DNA from: Kalmanozyma brasiliensis GHG001
Lineage: Eukaryota; Basidiomycota; Ustilaginomycetes; Ustilaginales
Direction of reading: 5' to 3'
DNA length: 64,000 nt
NCBI RefSeq assembly: GCF_000497045.1
Contig: NW_015961959.1
Coordinates: 496,001-560,000 of the forward strand
Part shown: positions 54,185 through 64,000 of the stretch, piece by piece
Position numbering within the stretch: position 1 is the first letter of the stretch
Layout of the letters: every line of letters begins with the position of its first letter
Notes under the pieces: model-generated
What the model was told of the DNA's origin: nothing
The model's input: the letters and a program-made list of their open reading frames with translations, nothing else
Databases searched by the model: none
Program-made: the position numbers and the translations under genes

Positions 54185-57100
54185 ATGGACGATGACGACA
54201 TTCTCGAGGTCGACAGCCCCATGGAGCCCGCTGTCGACATCGACGAGGACGAAGATGAGGAAATGCCCGTCTTGAATCTCGACGGAACCATCACAGAGCG
54301 AAGCCCGCAGGCCAAGAAGAACAAGGGCGAGAACAGGAATCTACTTCTCGACTATCCAAACAGCTTGCCATACACCTGCGAGACGCTCGAAGAGTTCGAC
54401 GCTCGTCTCGACCACATCATTCGCCGCCTCGTCGATTGCATACGCACCAAGGACTACGACATTGGCCTCATCCAATGGAACCACCGGCTGCAATGTCTTC
54501 TCTCCCTCAAATACCCCATCGTGCGCAAGACACGAGCGAGGCTGGCTCGGCTCTACTACGAGCTCGCCGTCCTCCCCGGTCTCACCACACGATGTGTCGA
54601 GCTGGCTGCCAACATGTGCATCACCCTCATTGAGAACAAGAAGAAGTGCGACATCAGAGACCTGGTCCTGCCATGGCGACCGCTCTACAACATCCTTGAA
54701 AAGGAGCTCTTCCCCAAACGCAGAAGAACGGGTCTCACCAACATTGCCGACGTCCTTCTCGACCTCGCAGAAACAGCACAGCGTTTCTTCCCAGCTAGCG
54801 AGGCCGACGAGATGCTGCGCACCTTCCTGCCCAAGATGGACGGCTCCAATCTCAACTCAGTCATCGCAACTCAAGCCTTCCTCGTGCACTTTCTTCCCAT
54901 CAGCCACCCGCAACGATGGCTTCCCACCATGTTCCGTCTTTGGGAAAGTTTCAACTCGTCCCTCTTCGATGATCAGATGCTGGACCTGCTCGCTCGCATG
55001 GCCGAAATGCACGTCACGGATCCTTCCATCAGCTCAGCATCGTCCGCACGCAAGGCTGGCTCCCTAGCCGAGGCAACAGTACGACCAGAAGTACAGAACC
55101 CTGAAGCCAACCCTGCTTCAAAGGCGGATGGCGACGCACGAATGAACGAGGACGCATCGCTACGGATTCCGGAAAACGCAGACTCGACGCCCTCGTCAGG
55201 CACGACCAGTCCATCGAGCAAGGCCGGACTCTTCAGCGACATCGGCATCTTCACAGAGCAGCAATATTCGCTCATCATGACCAAGTGTCTGAAATCGGCT
55301 GGGCTGCCAGTGGGCTCCTCCAAAGCAGCGAATGCCGCACTCATGGCGCAATCCGCTAGCGTCCGCAGCGGTCCGGACGCTGCGGCATCGAACTCGACGC
55401 TCAAGATGAAGAAGCCGACCGATCGTCTCCGCTCCTTTGCTGTCATCATCGCCTACTCGATCGCGAAGGACGGACCGAGTGCCGGCGAGTCAGCATCAGC
55501 TTCCTACATCCCGACTCCCACCAACGGCTCTTCACCAAGCAAGCCCCTCACGACGTACCCTGCAGGATCCAAGGCGCTTGACCATCTCGCCAAGTTCGTT
55601 CAGGCCACCGAGAGCTACTTCCATCCTTCCAATTGGGGTATGTGGCAGATGTCACTCTCCAACTTGGTCCAGCAGATCATGTTCGAGTTCCTCAAGCGCG
55701 CCAAGGAGGAGGAAAGGCCGCAGTGCAAGACCTCAGAACAGTATCGCTTGACGTCCGAGATTAAGACAGAGATCGTCTCAATCCTGCGCACTGTCTGTCT
55801 GCTCTCCATGTTTTCCAAGGACCCGATCACTATCGCAGCATCGCAAGCCAGCTTGAAGAGGATGGCAATCTTGGCGCCGGAGATGGTGTTCCCAGCCGTG
55901 CTCGATCGGGCCTTCAACTCGCTCGAGGCGCTCGAGACCACACACCGCACCAACGCGGTCATCACGGCACTGTCGACGCTGTCGCCCGTCTTCACTTCTC
56001 GTCAGCTCTACCGTGCTGGTGGTAAACATCTGCTGCCGCTGCTGCAGCTCTGCATTCCAGGCATCGACCTCAACGACCCCATGAAGACCATGAGCACCTG
56101 CATGTTCGTGCTCTTGTCAACACTCTCTATCCGCATCGACGATTTGACCAGGCCAGAAGTCTATGCCGACGACGAAGAAGCATTCGAGGCGCTTCCGGAC
56201 CAACCAAAGTTGCGAGTGGATGCTCCTGAGCCTTCTGCACTCACCGACGAGGACATGATGTCCGCATCGCCGGAGCAAGAGGACTACCAACTGCGCATCA
56301 GCACCGCCGACTTTGACGCCTGGGTGTCGGCCTTCTTCCAGAGGGTCTTGTCGCTCTTCGAGACGTTGCCGGAGGAAGGCAAGGGAGGCCGCACAGGCGG
56401 CAAGTCCGAGGAACAGGTCATCAACATGATCATGGCTGCATCTGATGGCGTCTGTCGAGCTATGAGCCCGTATCTGCTGCAGAGATCTTTCGACAAGATC
56501 GCAGACTACTGTGCTACCACTGTCTCAGCCACGTCGGTCCGCGTCATCGGCTCGCTGGTCGGCTGCTTTGCGCGTGCCGACTGCAAGATGGTGCTCAAAC
56601 GCTTGGTGCCGCAATGCATCAGAAACATCCGGACCGAGATCGAGAGTGGTGCCAGCTCGACTCGCACTACCAGCACGAGTCTCCCCGCGCAGGGTGACGC
56701 CGCGCTGCACTGGAACCTCAGCGTGCTGACGGGGGCTCTCAACGGACCCAGCGAGCACCTGCTGGAGTACAAGGACGACTTGATCTCCGTGCTGCAGCTC
56801 ATCACGGAGCACTGCAAGAGCGAGAGGGGCTACTCGTTCGGCACCAAGCTGGTGCAGAAGATCATCTCGTCATTGACATCCATCTATCCAAGGGAGCAGC
56901 GCTTTGTCAACCAAGACACGTGGGAGAGCGAGGCCTTTGCCAAGCGCTCTCATCTCTTTTGGGGCAAGGTGTACGACGAGAAGAGCGTCAAGATCAATTG
57001 GCATGTGCCCGTGGAGGCCGAGATCAGCATGGCCTTGGAACTCCTCGACCGCGTCGTAGTCCCAGCACTAGACAAAGTTGAAGCGCTTCAAGCAGATGGT

Positions 57101-60100
57101 CTCACGAGGGACAAGGCATGGTCGAACGACTTTTGTCGCTATCTTATGGTGGTCCGTATGGCTCTCATCGGGATGCCCAGCCTTATCGAAGAGGACGAGG
57201 TTGGAGGCGGAGAGCTGGCCATGGACCTTGGCGATGAGGTCCCAGAGTTCATCGAGGTTCCTCCCCGCTTCCGTTCGCACTTCTGCCTTACGGACCGCCA
57301 GGATCCTCGATACCAGAAGGTGGCTGCTCTCAAGCTGCGTTGTGGAGAGATCCTGAACCTCGCGGCCCGAAGCACGCAGACATCTGGTGCAGAGGATCAG
57401 ATTGACTGCGTCAAGATCCTGGTCCGCACCATCCGCACGTACCTCACCTGCTACAGCTACAATGGCGAGGACTACAAAGCCCACATGCGCTCGCTCAGCT
57501 TCTTCCGCAATATCGCCAAGCTTTACGCCAAGCAGAAGGCCTTCCCTCGCGTGCTCTTCATCCGCCGCGCTGCATTCTACAACACCAGCCGAGCGAGGCT
57601 CAACAGCTTCCACCGAAAGCGTACGCCCTTGAAGGACCAGCTCATCCTGCAGATTCTCGATTTCTGCATGTCCAACTACGTCGGCATCAGACAGACAGCG
57701 CAGAACACGCTCGACGCCATTGGCGGCGTGTACGACGGCACCTGGATCCTGTGCTTGCCCAAGCTCTTGGAGGCCATGAAGCCGGGTGTGCCGGACGACA
57801 AGATGAAGGGTGCCTTGTACGTGCTCGGCAGCAAGGGCGCTTCGTACCTCTGCATCACGGACGCTCGCTTCAGTTCAGAGTACATCATGACCCTGCTCGA
57901 CGCACAGCATCACTCAAAGCCGTCCATCCAGAAGCTCGTGCGTGGCATCATCAACGACTTTATCATTCGGTTCGCCGAGCCCTCAACGCTGACGGCCAAG
58001 GTCGACTCGCCCGCGCTCAACGAAGCAGCAGATATTCTGGAACGAGCGCTGCCCGCCTACCTGCAGACTCCCGATGCCAAGCTCATCGAAGCGGTTGCCG
58101 CCAAGCGACGTCTCCGCCTAGATAGAATCGACGGCCTGCATCAAGAGCTGACACGCAAGGCATTGGAATTTGCCAAGAAAGAAACTACGCACTGGGCCTT
58201 CTCCATCTTCGCGGCAAGGCTGCTCAGGGCGCTGGTGCGCAAGGACAGGCCTCAAGTCGAAGACTCGGCGACGTACCTGGCAGAGCAGATGATCTCTGAG
58301 AACCCCAAGATGCGCCACTGTGCCCAAGCCGCCGTCACCAAGATCCTCTACTACGTCAAACTGCGTACGCTCGCGCCTACCGACGAGGATCTTTTGCTCG
58401 GTCAGGGCAAGAACCCGCTCAAGCATTCCGAGAAGCTGCCAACTCCCGTATCGAATGAGTGGACTCAGGAGTACATTGCATCATTCGCCGAGCCCTTGAC
58501 GCCGAGCAGCAAGCTGCGAGACAAGCCATCGCAGGGATGGCTGGTCTGGGGCGAGGACGAGGACTTCTACGATCCACCTCCCGCTGACGGCGTCGTCTTC
58601 GACTGGGACGCCAACTCCGCGTCCTGCATCGCTGCGGTGCGCTCTACGCTCATGCAGGAGGCTTGGTGGCAGTCCTTCTCTCGTCACCTGTCGCAGGAGA
58701 AGGATCGAGACTACCCCGGAAGCGATTCGGTCACCTTGCTCAAGTCGATCTTCCAGATCTTTGGTGTCGAACTGCTGCCCTTCATCCAGACCACTGTGGA
58801 GCAGTACATCGCCGAGAAGGACCGACACCGTCATCGCGCCGCCTCAGAGCTGGTCTGCGGTGTCTACCGTGGCTCGAAGCACTGGAACATGAAGGACCAG
58901 GCGACGCTGTGGGCGTGGCTCGAGACTTTGCTGCCCAAGATCTTCGAAGGCTGCACGCCCGACAGCCAGCCCGCGTGGCAGTCGTGCATCGAGTACATGC
59001 TTCAAGCTCGTGATCCACGTCGAGCGCTCCCGCTTGTGCGGTACATCGTGCAGGCGGCTCGCGACAACATCGGCAAAGACAACAGCACCGCCAGCCCGTG
59101 GGAGCAGGCCAAAGCGCAGAACCTGCTGCGCGGGGCGATGATCTCGATGAACCTGCAGTTCGCGCCGTTCGGTGCGGACGACTTCATCCGCATCTACTCG
59201 GACAACTTTGACAACCACTTCCAGGAGGTGCGCAGCGTCATCAGCGAGGGTCTGGCGGACCTGGAGCTTCTGCAGGTGAATCCGTCGTTCGGCAGCGTTG
59301 AGCTGATGCTAGATGCATGTAGTACAGGGCACGGGTCGTTGCTGTCGCGTCCGGAGCTGTACAGTGATCGACTGGCGACGCTCTCAAAGCAGCTAGCTGC
59401 GTGGCGAGCGGAGCGGAAGCCCACCGCCGAGGGCACATCGCAGTACGACCGAGCGGCGATGACGGCGCTCCTGTGGATCTCGACAACCATGGGTGACCAC
59501 CGCAACAGCGCGCTGGCGGGCGAAGTGATCCGCTACATCCCGGACATCTTTGCGATGCTCGAGCTGCACGACAACAAGGAACTCTCGATCCTCGCCCGTG
59601 CGGTGCTCACCAAGATCTCGACCTACCCGTTCACCTCGGAGTACGCCGCGCGCCTCATCGATACGCTGCTACAGGTGACACGTTCGTCGACCGACTCGTG
59701 GCGCGCCCGACTCGACTCGCTACCCGTACTGCAGGTCATCTACTTCCAGAACCTGTTCTACCTGGATGATGCGTTGGTGGGTTCGATTGTCGATCTGCTG
59801 CTCGAGCTGCTCAGCGATCGACATCTGGAGGTGCGCGAGATGGCCGCAACGACGCTCTCTGGCATCGTGCGCTGCTCCCAACGTCGACTGATAAAGACGC
59901 TCAAGGACCGCTTCACCCGCGTAGTTGCCGGCACCAGAGTGCCCAAGCGCGGAGAGAAGGAGTACGATGCCCAGCTGTTGAAGCTCCATTCCGGCATTCT
60001 GGGGGCTAGTGCACTGCTCGCAGCTTTCCCGTACGACGTGCCGGATTGGATGCCCAGTTTGATCGTCGACACGGTCGCCCAGCACACGGACGATCCGGTG

Positions 60101-60244
60101 CCGATCAGCACGACGGTAAGAAAGTGCGCGGCGGATTTCAAGAGGACCCATCAGGATACGTGGTCCGAGGACGCCAAGAAGTTCGGCGACCGATTGGGCG
60201 AGGTCAATGACTTTACGTTGGGTCGGTCGGATTACTTTGCTTAG
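54185..60244 (+). CDS. BLM10: Blm10/PA200-type proteasome activator
   Basis: Large HEAT-repeat dome that caps the 20S proteasome and opens its gate, with roles in histone turnover and proteasome assembly. Intronless, 2,019 residues (yeast Blm10 2,143, human PA200 1,843). The N-terminus is acidic and disordered. Residues about 55-270 match the family opening (LPYTCETLEEFDARL, LQCLLSLKYPI, LVLPWRPLY, RRTGL). Helical repeats run to the end; a central block has the family WHVPVEAEISMALELLDR. The docking tail ends Y-F-A, where characterised activators end Hb-Y-X with Tyr in the penultimate position. The long exon is clean, with no shift or stop. Confidence 0.95.
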   Translation: MDDDDILEVDSPMEPAVDIDEDEDEEMPVLNLDGTITERSPQAKKNKGENRNLLLDYPNSLPYTCETLEEFDARLDHIIRRLVDCIRTKDYDIGLIQWNHRLQCLLSLKYPIVRKTRARLARLYYELAVLPGLTTRCVELAANMCITLIENKKKCDIRDLVLPWRPLYNILEKELFPKRRRTGLTNIADVLLDLAETAQRFFPASEADEMLRTFLPKMDGSNLNSVIATQAFLVHFLPISHPQRWLPTMFRLWESFNSSLFDDQMLDLLARMAEMHVTDPSISSASSARKAGSLAEATVRPEVQNPEANPASKADGDARMNEDASLRIPENADSTPSSGTTSPSSKAGLFSDIGIFTEQQYSLIMTKCLKSAGLPVGSSKAANAALMAQSASVRSGPDAAASNSTLKMKKPTDRLRSFAVIIAYSIAKDGPSAGESASASYIPTPTNGSSPSKPLTTYPAGSKALDHLAKFVQATESYFHPSNWGMWQMSLSNLVQQIMFEFLKRAKEEERPQCKTSEQYRLTSEIKTEIVSILRTVCLLSMFSKDPITIAASQASLKRMAILAPEMVFPAVLDRAFNSLEALETTHRTNAVITALSTLSPVFTSRQLYRAGGKHLLPLLQLCIPGIDLNDPMKTMSTCMFVLLSTLSIRIDDLTRPEVYADDEEAFEALPDQPKLRVDAPEPSALTDEDMMSASPEQEDYQLRISTADFDAWVSAFFQRVLSLFETLPEEGKGGRTGGKSEEQVINMIMAASDGVCRAMSPYLLQRSFDKIADYCATTVSATSVRVIGSLVGCFARADCKMVLKRLVPQCIRNIRTEIESGASSTRTTSTSLPAQGDAALHWNLSVLTGALNGPSEHLLEYKDDLISVLQLITEHCKSERGYSFGTKLVQKIISSLTSIYPREQRFVNQDTWESEAFAKRSHLFWGKVYDEKSVKINWHVPVEAEISMALELLDRVVVPALDKVEALQADGLTRDKAWSNDFCRYLMVVRMALIGMPSLIEEDEVGGGELAMDLGDEVPEFIEVPPRFRSHFCLTDRQDPRYQKVAALKLRCGEILNLAARSTQTSGAEDQIDCVKILVRTIRTYLTCYSYNGEDYKAHMRSLSFFRNIAKLYAKQKAFPRVLFIRRAAFYNTSRARLNSFHRKRTPLKDQLILQILDFCMSNYVGIRQTAQNTLDAIGGVYDGTWILCLPKLLEAMKPGVPDDKMKGALYVLGSKGASYLCITDARFSSEYIMTLLDAQHHSKPSIQKLVRGIINDFIIRFAEPSTLTAKVDSPALNEAADILERALPAYLQTPDAKLIEAVAAKRRLRLDRIDGLHQELTRKALEFAKKETTHWAFSIFAARLLRALVRKDRPQVEDSATYLAEQMISENPKMRHCAQAAVTKILYYVKLRTLAPTDEDLLLGQGKNPLKHSEKLPTPVSNEWTQEYIASFAEPLTPSSKLRDKPSQGWLVWGEDEDFYDPPPADGVVFDWDANSASCIAAVRSTLMQEAWWQSFSRHLSQEKDRDYPGSDSVTLLKSIFQIFGVELLPFIQTTVEQYIAEKDRHRHRAASELVCGVYRGSKHWNMKDQATLWAWLETLLPKIFEGCTPDSQPAWQSCIEYMLQARDPRRALPLVRYIVQAARDNIGKDNSTASPWEQAKAQNLLRGAMISMNLQFAPFGADDFIRIYSDNFDNHFQEVRSVISEGLADLELLQVNPSFGSVELMLDACSTGHGSLLSRPELYSDRLATLSKQLAAWRAERKPTAEGTSQYDRAAMTALLWISTTMGDHRNSALAGEVIRYIPDIFAMLELHDNKELSILARAVLTKISTYPFTSEYAARLIDTLLQVTRSSTDSWRARLDSLPVLQVIYFQNLFYLDDALVGSIVDLLLELLSDRHLEVREMAATTLSGIVRCSQRRLIKTLKDRFTRVVAGTRVPKRGEKEYDAQLLKLHSGILGASALLAAFPYDVPDWMPSLIVDTVAQHTDDPVPISTTVRKCAADFKRTHQDTWSEDAKKFGDRLGEVNDFTLGRSDYFA

Positions 60245-60305
60245 ACTTGATAGTCAGGTGATGCAATGAAGATCCATGATACAATTGAATGCAGTGTATG
60301 AGCGG

Positions 60306-61814
60306 TCACTCGGTATAGCGGTACATCTTGGCTACGATGAGGGCGGTGAGCGTGTTGGTCATTGCAAAGATCCAGAAGACCGCCCCGCCCGTATGCCCTT
60401 CGTCGAAGCGCGCTAGGAAGTTCTTGATGGGCAGGAACGCCGATCCAACGACAAAGTTGGCGGTCCAATTGAGGGTGAGTCCCAGACTGGTCGCACTGGA
60501 CACTGCTCTGCTCGGCACCAGTTCGGGTAGAATGACAAACGGTACGGGTCCCAACCCAAAACTGAATCCAGCGACCATTATCACCATGCACACAGCGCTG
60601 ACGATCTTGTATCCGGACACAATGCCCGCACCGAGCAGCGCGGAGGAGACGGCCATGGTGAGCGCGGACAGCAGCATGAGCCGCCGCCGCCCAACGCGAT
60701 GCTCGTCGATGAGGTAGATGGGTGGGAAGGTGAGGAGGATGTTGATGAGCGTGATGAGGAGGCCGATGGAGGGGGCCAAGGTGGGAAGGATCGAACCAAG
60801 TATGCCGACGCTGTAGTATAGCACGGCGTTGATGCCGCTGAGCTGCTGGCCGAGCTGAGTGAGGATGATCAGGATGGCTCCTGGGCGAAGTTGTGGGTCG
60901 GAGAACAGGCCAGCGAGACCCACTTGGTCGTCCGTGGTGGTAGGTGGGGCGTCAGAAGGCTCTTCGTCGGACAGCAGACCTTGACGCTCCTCATCGCCGC
61001 TCCCTGCAAACGACCCTCGAGAGGCTTTGAAGCTTTGCACCTCGGAAGTGGACCAGAGCAAAGAGCGAACCTCGTCAGCCGCATCCCGCGCAAACCCACC
61101 CCCACTCCGCCCCTCCCCCTCCAACCACCCTGGCGACTCCAACCCAACTACCGTCGACATCACCAGCTGCACCACCGACACGATCCCCGATACCGCAGGT
61201 ACGCTTCTCCACCACGTCCCATCGCTTCCCAGCGAACTCGCACCTATCGCTTGGGCCACAAAGATGCCGAGCACAATGCTGAACTGGTTCAACACGCCGA
61301 TCGACCCCTTGAGCGCCACGGGCGAGATCTCGTTGATAAAGATGGGGACGATCACGACGCCTATCCCCGATCCTATGCCCTGGATGAATCTTCCCAGTCC
61401 AAGTCCAACCAGCGAGGAAGAGATGGCGAGGATGACACTGCCGAGGATGCCCGCCGCCGCGGACCACGAGATGCACGTCCGCCGCCCCCAGCCAAGCGAT
61501 TTGGAGACGGGCGAGATGAGGAACGACGACGCGAGACCGCCGAGCGTGAACAGCGACGTCACCAGGCCGAACTGTGATTCCGTCAAAGGAATGCAGCCTG
61601 TGGCGATGGGTGAGAGGGTTGATGAGGAAGGATCGCGGCGCTGACACGTGAGGATGGGTTGGAGCGCATTGAGCTCCGAAATGCCGTAGCCGTAGTTGGC
61701 TGCCGAGAAGAGGATCCATAGGAGGACGAGGCGGAAGCGGACGGTCGTCGCGGGTTGCTTGGCGCCAGAGCCACCGTCGGATACCGCGTTGGCGGATGTA
61801 GTGGTTGCGGGCAT
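60306..61814 (-). CDS. MFS sugar-porter-family transporter (Vps73-like)
   Basis: Intronless, 502 residues, 12 predicted membrane spans split by a hydrophilic central loop (about 230-295) containing a DEERQGLLSDEE acidic patch. Sugar-porter motifs are present: GWGRRT after span 2 (G-R-R form), the R-F-I-Q-G-I-G-S-G motif in span 4, QQLSGINAVLYYSVGIL in span 7, and HRVGRRRLML after span 8. The PESPR loop of plasma-membrane hexose carriers appears only as VGLESPGWL. The acidic central patch with a dileucine-like QGLLSDEE and the closeness to yeast Vps73 suggest a vacuolar or endosomal location. Substrate is unknown. Its stop lies 61 bases from the BLM10 stop. Confidence 0.88.
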   Translation of the reverse strand: MPATTTSANAVSDGGSGAKQPATTVRFRLVLLWILFSAANYGYGISELNALQPILTCQRRDPSSSTLSPIATGCIPLTESQFGLVTSLFTLGGLASSFLISPVSKSLGWGRRTCISWSAAAGILGSVILAISSSLVGLGLGRFIQGIGSGIGVVIVPIFINEISPVALKGSIGVLNQFSIVLGIFVAQAIGASSLGSDGTWWRSVPAVSGIVSVVQLVMSTVVGLESPGWLEGEGRSGGGFARDAADEVRSLLWSTSEVQSFKASRGSFAGSGDEERQGLLSDEEPSDAPPTTTDDQVGLAGLFSDPQLRPGAILIILTQLGQQLSGINAVLYYSVGILGSILPTLAPSIGLLITLINILLTFPPIYLIDEHRVGRRRLMLLSALTMAVSSALLGAGIVSGYKIVSAVCMVIMVAGFSFGLGPVPFVILPELVPSRAVSSATSLGLTLNWTANFVVGSAFLPIKNFLARFDEGHTGGAVFWIFAMTNTLTALIVAKMYRYTE

Positions 61815-62021
61815 GATGCCGCGTTGAGGATGATAAGGTCAGGAGAGAAAGGCGATGTTGGACGAGATGAGCTGCAGCTTGTTGCGCAAGTGTGGAGAAG
61901 TCGCTTCAGGGTCCATTCCCGCTCCAGCTCTTGAAGCACAGACCGCCCATTTCAGCCACATTTTAAATTTCAGCTGACTTGTCCACCAACCATCATCGTC
62001 CACTTCGATCGCATCCCCAAC
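61815..62021. promoter_or_regulatory. Compact bidirectional promoter between MFS transporter and MTC1
   Basis: The two start codons are 207 bases apart and point away from each other, so both promoters must share this stretch. An A/T-rich patch (cattttaaatttcag) near 61960-61974 is TATA-like. Confidence 0.5.
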
Positions 62022-63450
62022 ATGAGTCGACGCAACCGCAAAGACGTCGATGACCTGCTCGCGGATCTGGACAATCTAGGCACCGAGCCGCCCGCCAAGC
62101 CCGCGCGCAAATCTGCCGACAAACCTTCGCTCTCCTCCTCCACCTCGACCGACGGCCTCCGCAAAGGTCCCGATGACGCACAGAGTCTGCTCGACGACCT
62201 CGACAGCCTAGTGCAAAGCCGAACGAGTGCGAGCAGTCGTGCTTCGTTGCGCAAGAAGAGTGGCACCAGTGGAGCAGCTACGCCTACCGCACCAGCACCG
62301 GCGACGCCCAAGACCGAGATGGCGCCCACATCGCCCTCCCCCGCACCTGCGCCTGCGCCCACCGTCTTTGTCCCCGCAGACAAGAGTCCCGAGCCCACTT
62401 TGTCCGCCTCGAGCAGTGGCGGCGGATGGGCAGGATGGGGCAGCTCGCTCTTCACCCAAGCCACAAAGCTAGCCGACCAAGCGCGACAGGAGTTCGAAAA
62501 GCGTGCGCCAACCCAGGCCGAGCAGGCGCGCGAACTCGGCAGTCAGATCGGCAGCAAGGGATGGGACCTTGCGAAGAACGTACGTGGCTTTGTCGCGGAA
62601 GCGAATCTGGAAAAGTGGAGCGAGGAGGTGACCAAGGTGGGCAAGCGTGGGTGGACGGACATCATCAACACGGTGGCACCGCCCATCAGCGCGCACGAGA
62701 TCATCCAGGTCACGCTGAGTCACGACATGGTTGGTTATGATGGGATTTCGGATGTGACGTACCAGACGCTGGCCAAGGTTATGGAGCAGGTGGAGAGCGC
62801 CGGGACGGGTCAGCAGTTGGTGGTCAACAAGGCGAGGACCGAGACGCCCGCTGCGATGCCAAAGGGTGGGGAGGGAGAGAGGGAGTTGAATGCCGTCGAG
62901 GGTTTTGCGGCCGCGTTCAAGCTGGCTAGGGTCAATTTGGAGGAGTGCATCAAGCAGCATGAGGTGACTCCGCCGGTGAAGGAGACCAAGGAGAGCGCAG
63001 CGTTGCCCATCACGACGTGCCCGGTGTTCGTGCGGATCCAGGCGTGTTTGGCGGGCCTGCCGGGCGCAGACGATGCGGAGGGCGAGGACAAGGAAAAATC
63101 GCTGTTCTTCCTGGTGCTGCTGCGAGACCCGCAGCATGGGTTGAGCCACAAGACGGTCTCTCAGGCCGTGCCTACTTCGTGGTGTAAGTGCAGTGCCTCT
63201 CACAGTTCAGATGGAAAGGGCGTAACAGTTGCTGACTTCTGCTCTCCCTTTTTGTCTCTCTCACACAGTGGACGTCGCGTTCGAGGAGAACGAGTGGGTG
63301 GAAGAATCGCTCGTCGACGTGCTCTCGAACGCGCTCACGATCGTCGGGCAGGACTATGTTCAGGGTCGAATGTCAGGCCGCACAAAGTCGTCCAAGGAGG
63401 GTGTGGTGGATCTGGCGAACGAGGATAAGGCAGGAGAGACAACGTCGTAG
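62022..63450 (+). CDS. MTC1: Mtc1-type protein (maintenance of telomere capping 1 family)
   Basis: Two exons (62022-63183, 63269-63450; 447 residues) joined across an 85-nt intron with donor GTAAGT; the junction restores PTSWLDVAFEENEWVEESL. The N-terminus is Asp/Leu-rich (DVDDLLADLDNL), the middle Pro/Ala-rich. Residues about 130-180 contain the W-G-S-S-L-F-T-Q-A amphipathic segment, then APPISAHEIIQVTLSHD and YQTLAKVMEQVES, both hallmarks of the family. The yeast protein was found through a telomere-capping genetic screen, but the protein is cytosolic and associates with vesicles and COPI, so the name should not be read as a function. Confidence 0.85.
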
Positions 63451-63665
63451 TACCGTTCGCCTTCGCTCGACAGCCGTCCCTCTGATGTGCTGACTTTCAT
63501 GGGGTCTTAATGTCGGAAAAGATCCAAGTCCTTTCCACTCTGACCATGACCAGTCGCGAGAGAGAGGCCAAGACACAGTTCCGCACGATGTCTGCTGAGA
63601 AGTTTGCTGAAGAAAGCAGGTGACATTCGATTGCTACAGGTGGCACGAGTCGGTTGAACGGCAAA

Positions 63666-64000
63666 CTACTGCTTCTTGCCGATGATCTGGGTCGAGATGA
63701 TCTCCTCGCCGTTGACGTGGTACTTGATGTCAACCTGATATCGTCGAGATGAGCAAGATGTGCGGCTGTTAGTTAATCGTTTCTCATCCCAGCGATGTGC
63801 CAAGTGGAATACTTACGTGACCGCCAGTCTTGACGTCGATCTTCTCGATCTTGCCCGACTTGACGTCGCCGCCGAAAGGTCGGTCTGTACCGTCAGCATC
63901 GATTCCGAAAGCAACCAGATTCGTGTCAGCGCAGCTTCCAGCAACACAGCTGCCGTCTCGCTATGCCACTTACATTCAATAACGTCACCAACGAAGTACT
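63666..64000 (-). CDS. Small SH3/Tudor-like protein, 5' end outside the window
   Basis: Three exon pieces are visible: 64000-63974, 63884-63817 and 63734-63666, with introns of 89 and 82 nt whose donors are both GTAAGT. The spliced frame reads YFVGDVIEYRPFGGD, then KSGKIEKIDVKTGGH, and ends GEEIISTQIIGKKQ. The V-G-D-V-I-E-Y-x-P start and the alternating strand pattern resemble the short Tudor/SH3-like proteins related to hypervirulence-associated Hva1 proteins of fungi. About 54 residues are visible. Function is unknown. The start codon lies beyond the right edge. Confidence 0.65.

Overview
The window is nuclear DNA of a smut-type basidiomycete (Ustilaginomycotina; Ustilago, Sporisorium and Moesziomyces are the likeliest relatives, species not determinable here). 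The reasons are a GC-rich, gene-dense layout, mostly intronless long genes, short GT-AG introns (about 68-260 nt, with one 1,049-nt exception), and a set of housekeeping proteins of basidiomycete type: a 192-residue Ras2, a basidiomycete FKS1, a DHHC protein with an acidic tail, and a fungal Cdc20. I see no bacterial, viral or CRISPR features, no tRNA or rRNA, and no intact transposon.

Layout, left to right. A truncated paraoxonase-like gene (minus) is cut by the left edge. Next come two divergent ribosomal protein genes, eL19 (minus) and eS27 (plus, with a 1-kb intron directly after the start codon). From 5.2 to 17 kb all genes lie on the minus strand: a PFA4-type palmitoyltransferase, the SNARE YKT6, an inner-kinetochore CENP-L/Iml3/Fta1 homologue, and the 1,784-residue beta-1,3-glucan synthase FKS1. 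A 3.9-kb gap separates FKS1 from a divergent GH72 beta-1,3-glucanosyltransferase, so synthesis and remodelling of the same wall polymer are neighbours. Rhomboid protease (minus), IWR1 (plus) and ras2 (plus, behind an 857-nt stretch without any ATG) follow. A zinc-finger protein and a repeat-bearing, gene-poor 2.1-kb stretch lead into VTA1, MCM4, CDC20 and a large unrecognised nuclear-type protein, all on the minus strand. A tandem CCCH (TTP/Tis11-type) protein, NUR1, RAB11, a 2,019-residue BLM10/PA200 proteasome activator, an MFS sugar transporter, MTC1 and a partial small SH3/Tudor-like gene complete the window.

The genes are core functions rather than one pathway. Themes are cell wall (FKS1, GH72), membrane traffic and lipidation (PFA4, YKT6, RAB11, VTA1, MTC1, rhomboid), chromosome cycle (CENP-L, MCM4, CDC20, NUR1) and gene expression or proteostasis (eL19, eS27, IWR1, CCCH protein, BLM10). 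No obviously new multi-gene system is visible. The points most worth a second look are the CENP-L homologue, the ATG-free ras2 leader, paired MCB boxes upstream of MCM4, the FKS1/GH72 head-to-head pair, the variant proteasome-docking tail of BLM10, the polybasic Ras2 tail without a palmitoylation cysteine, and the uncharacterised repeat-bearing stretches at 17.1-21.0 and 33.2-35.3 kb.
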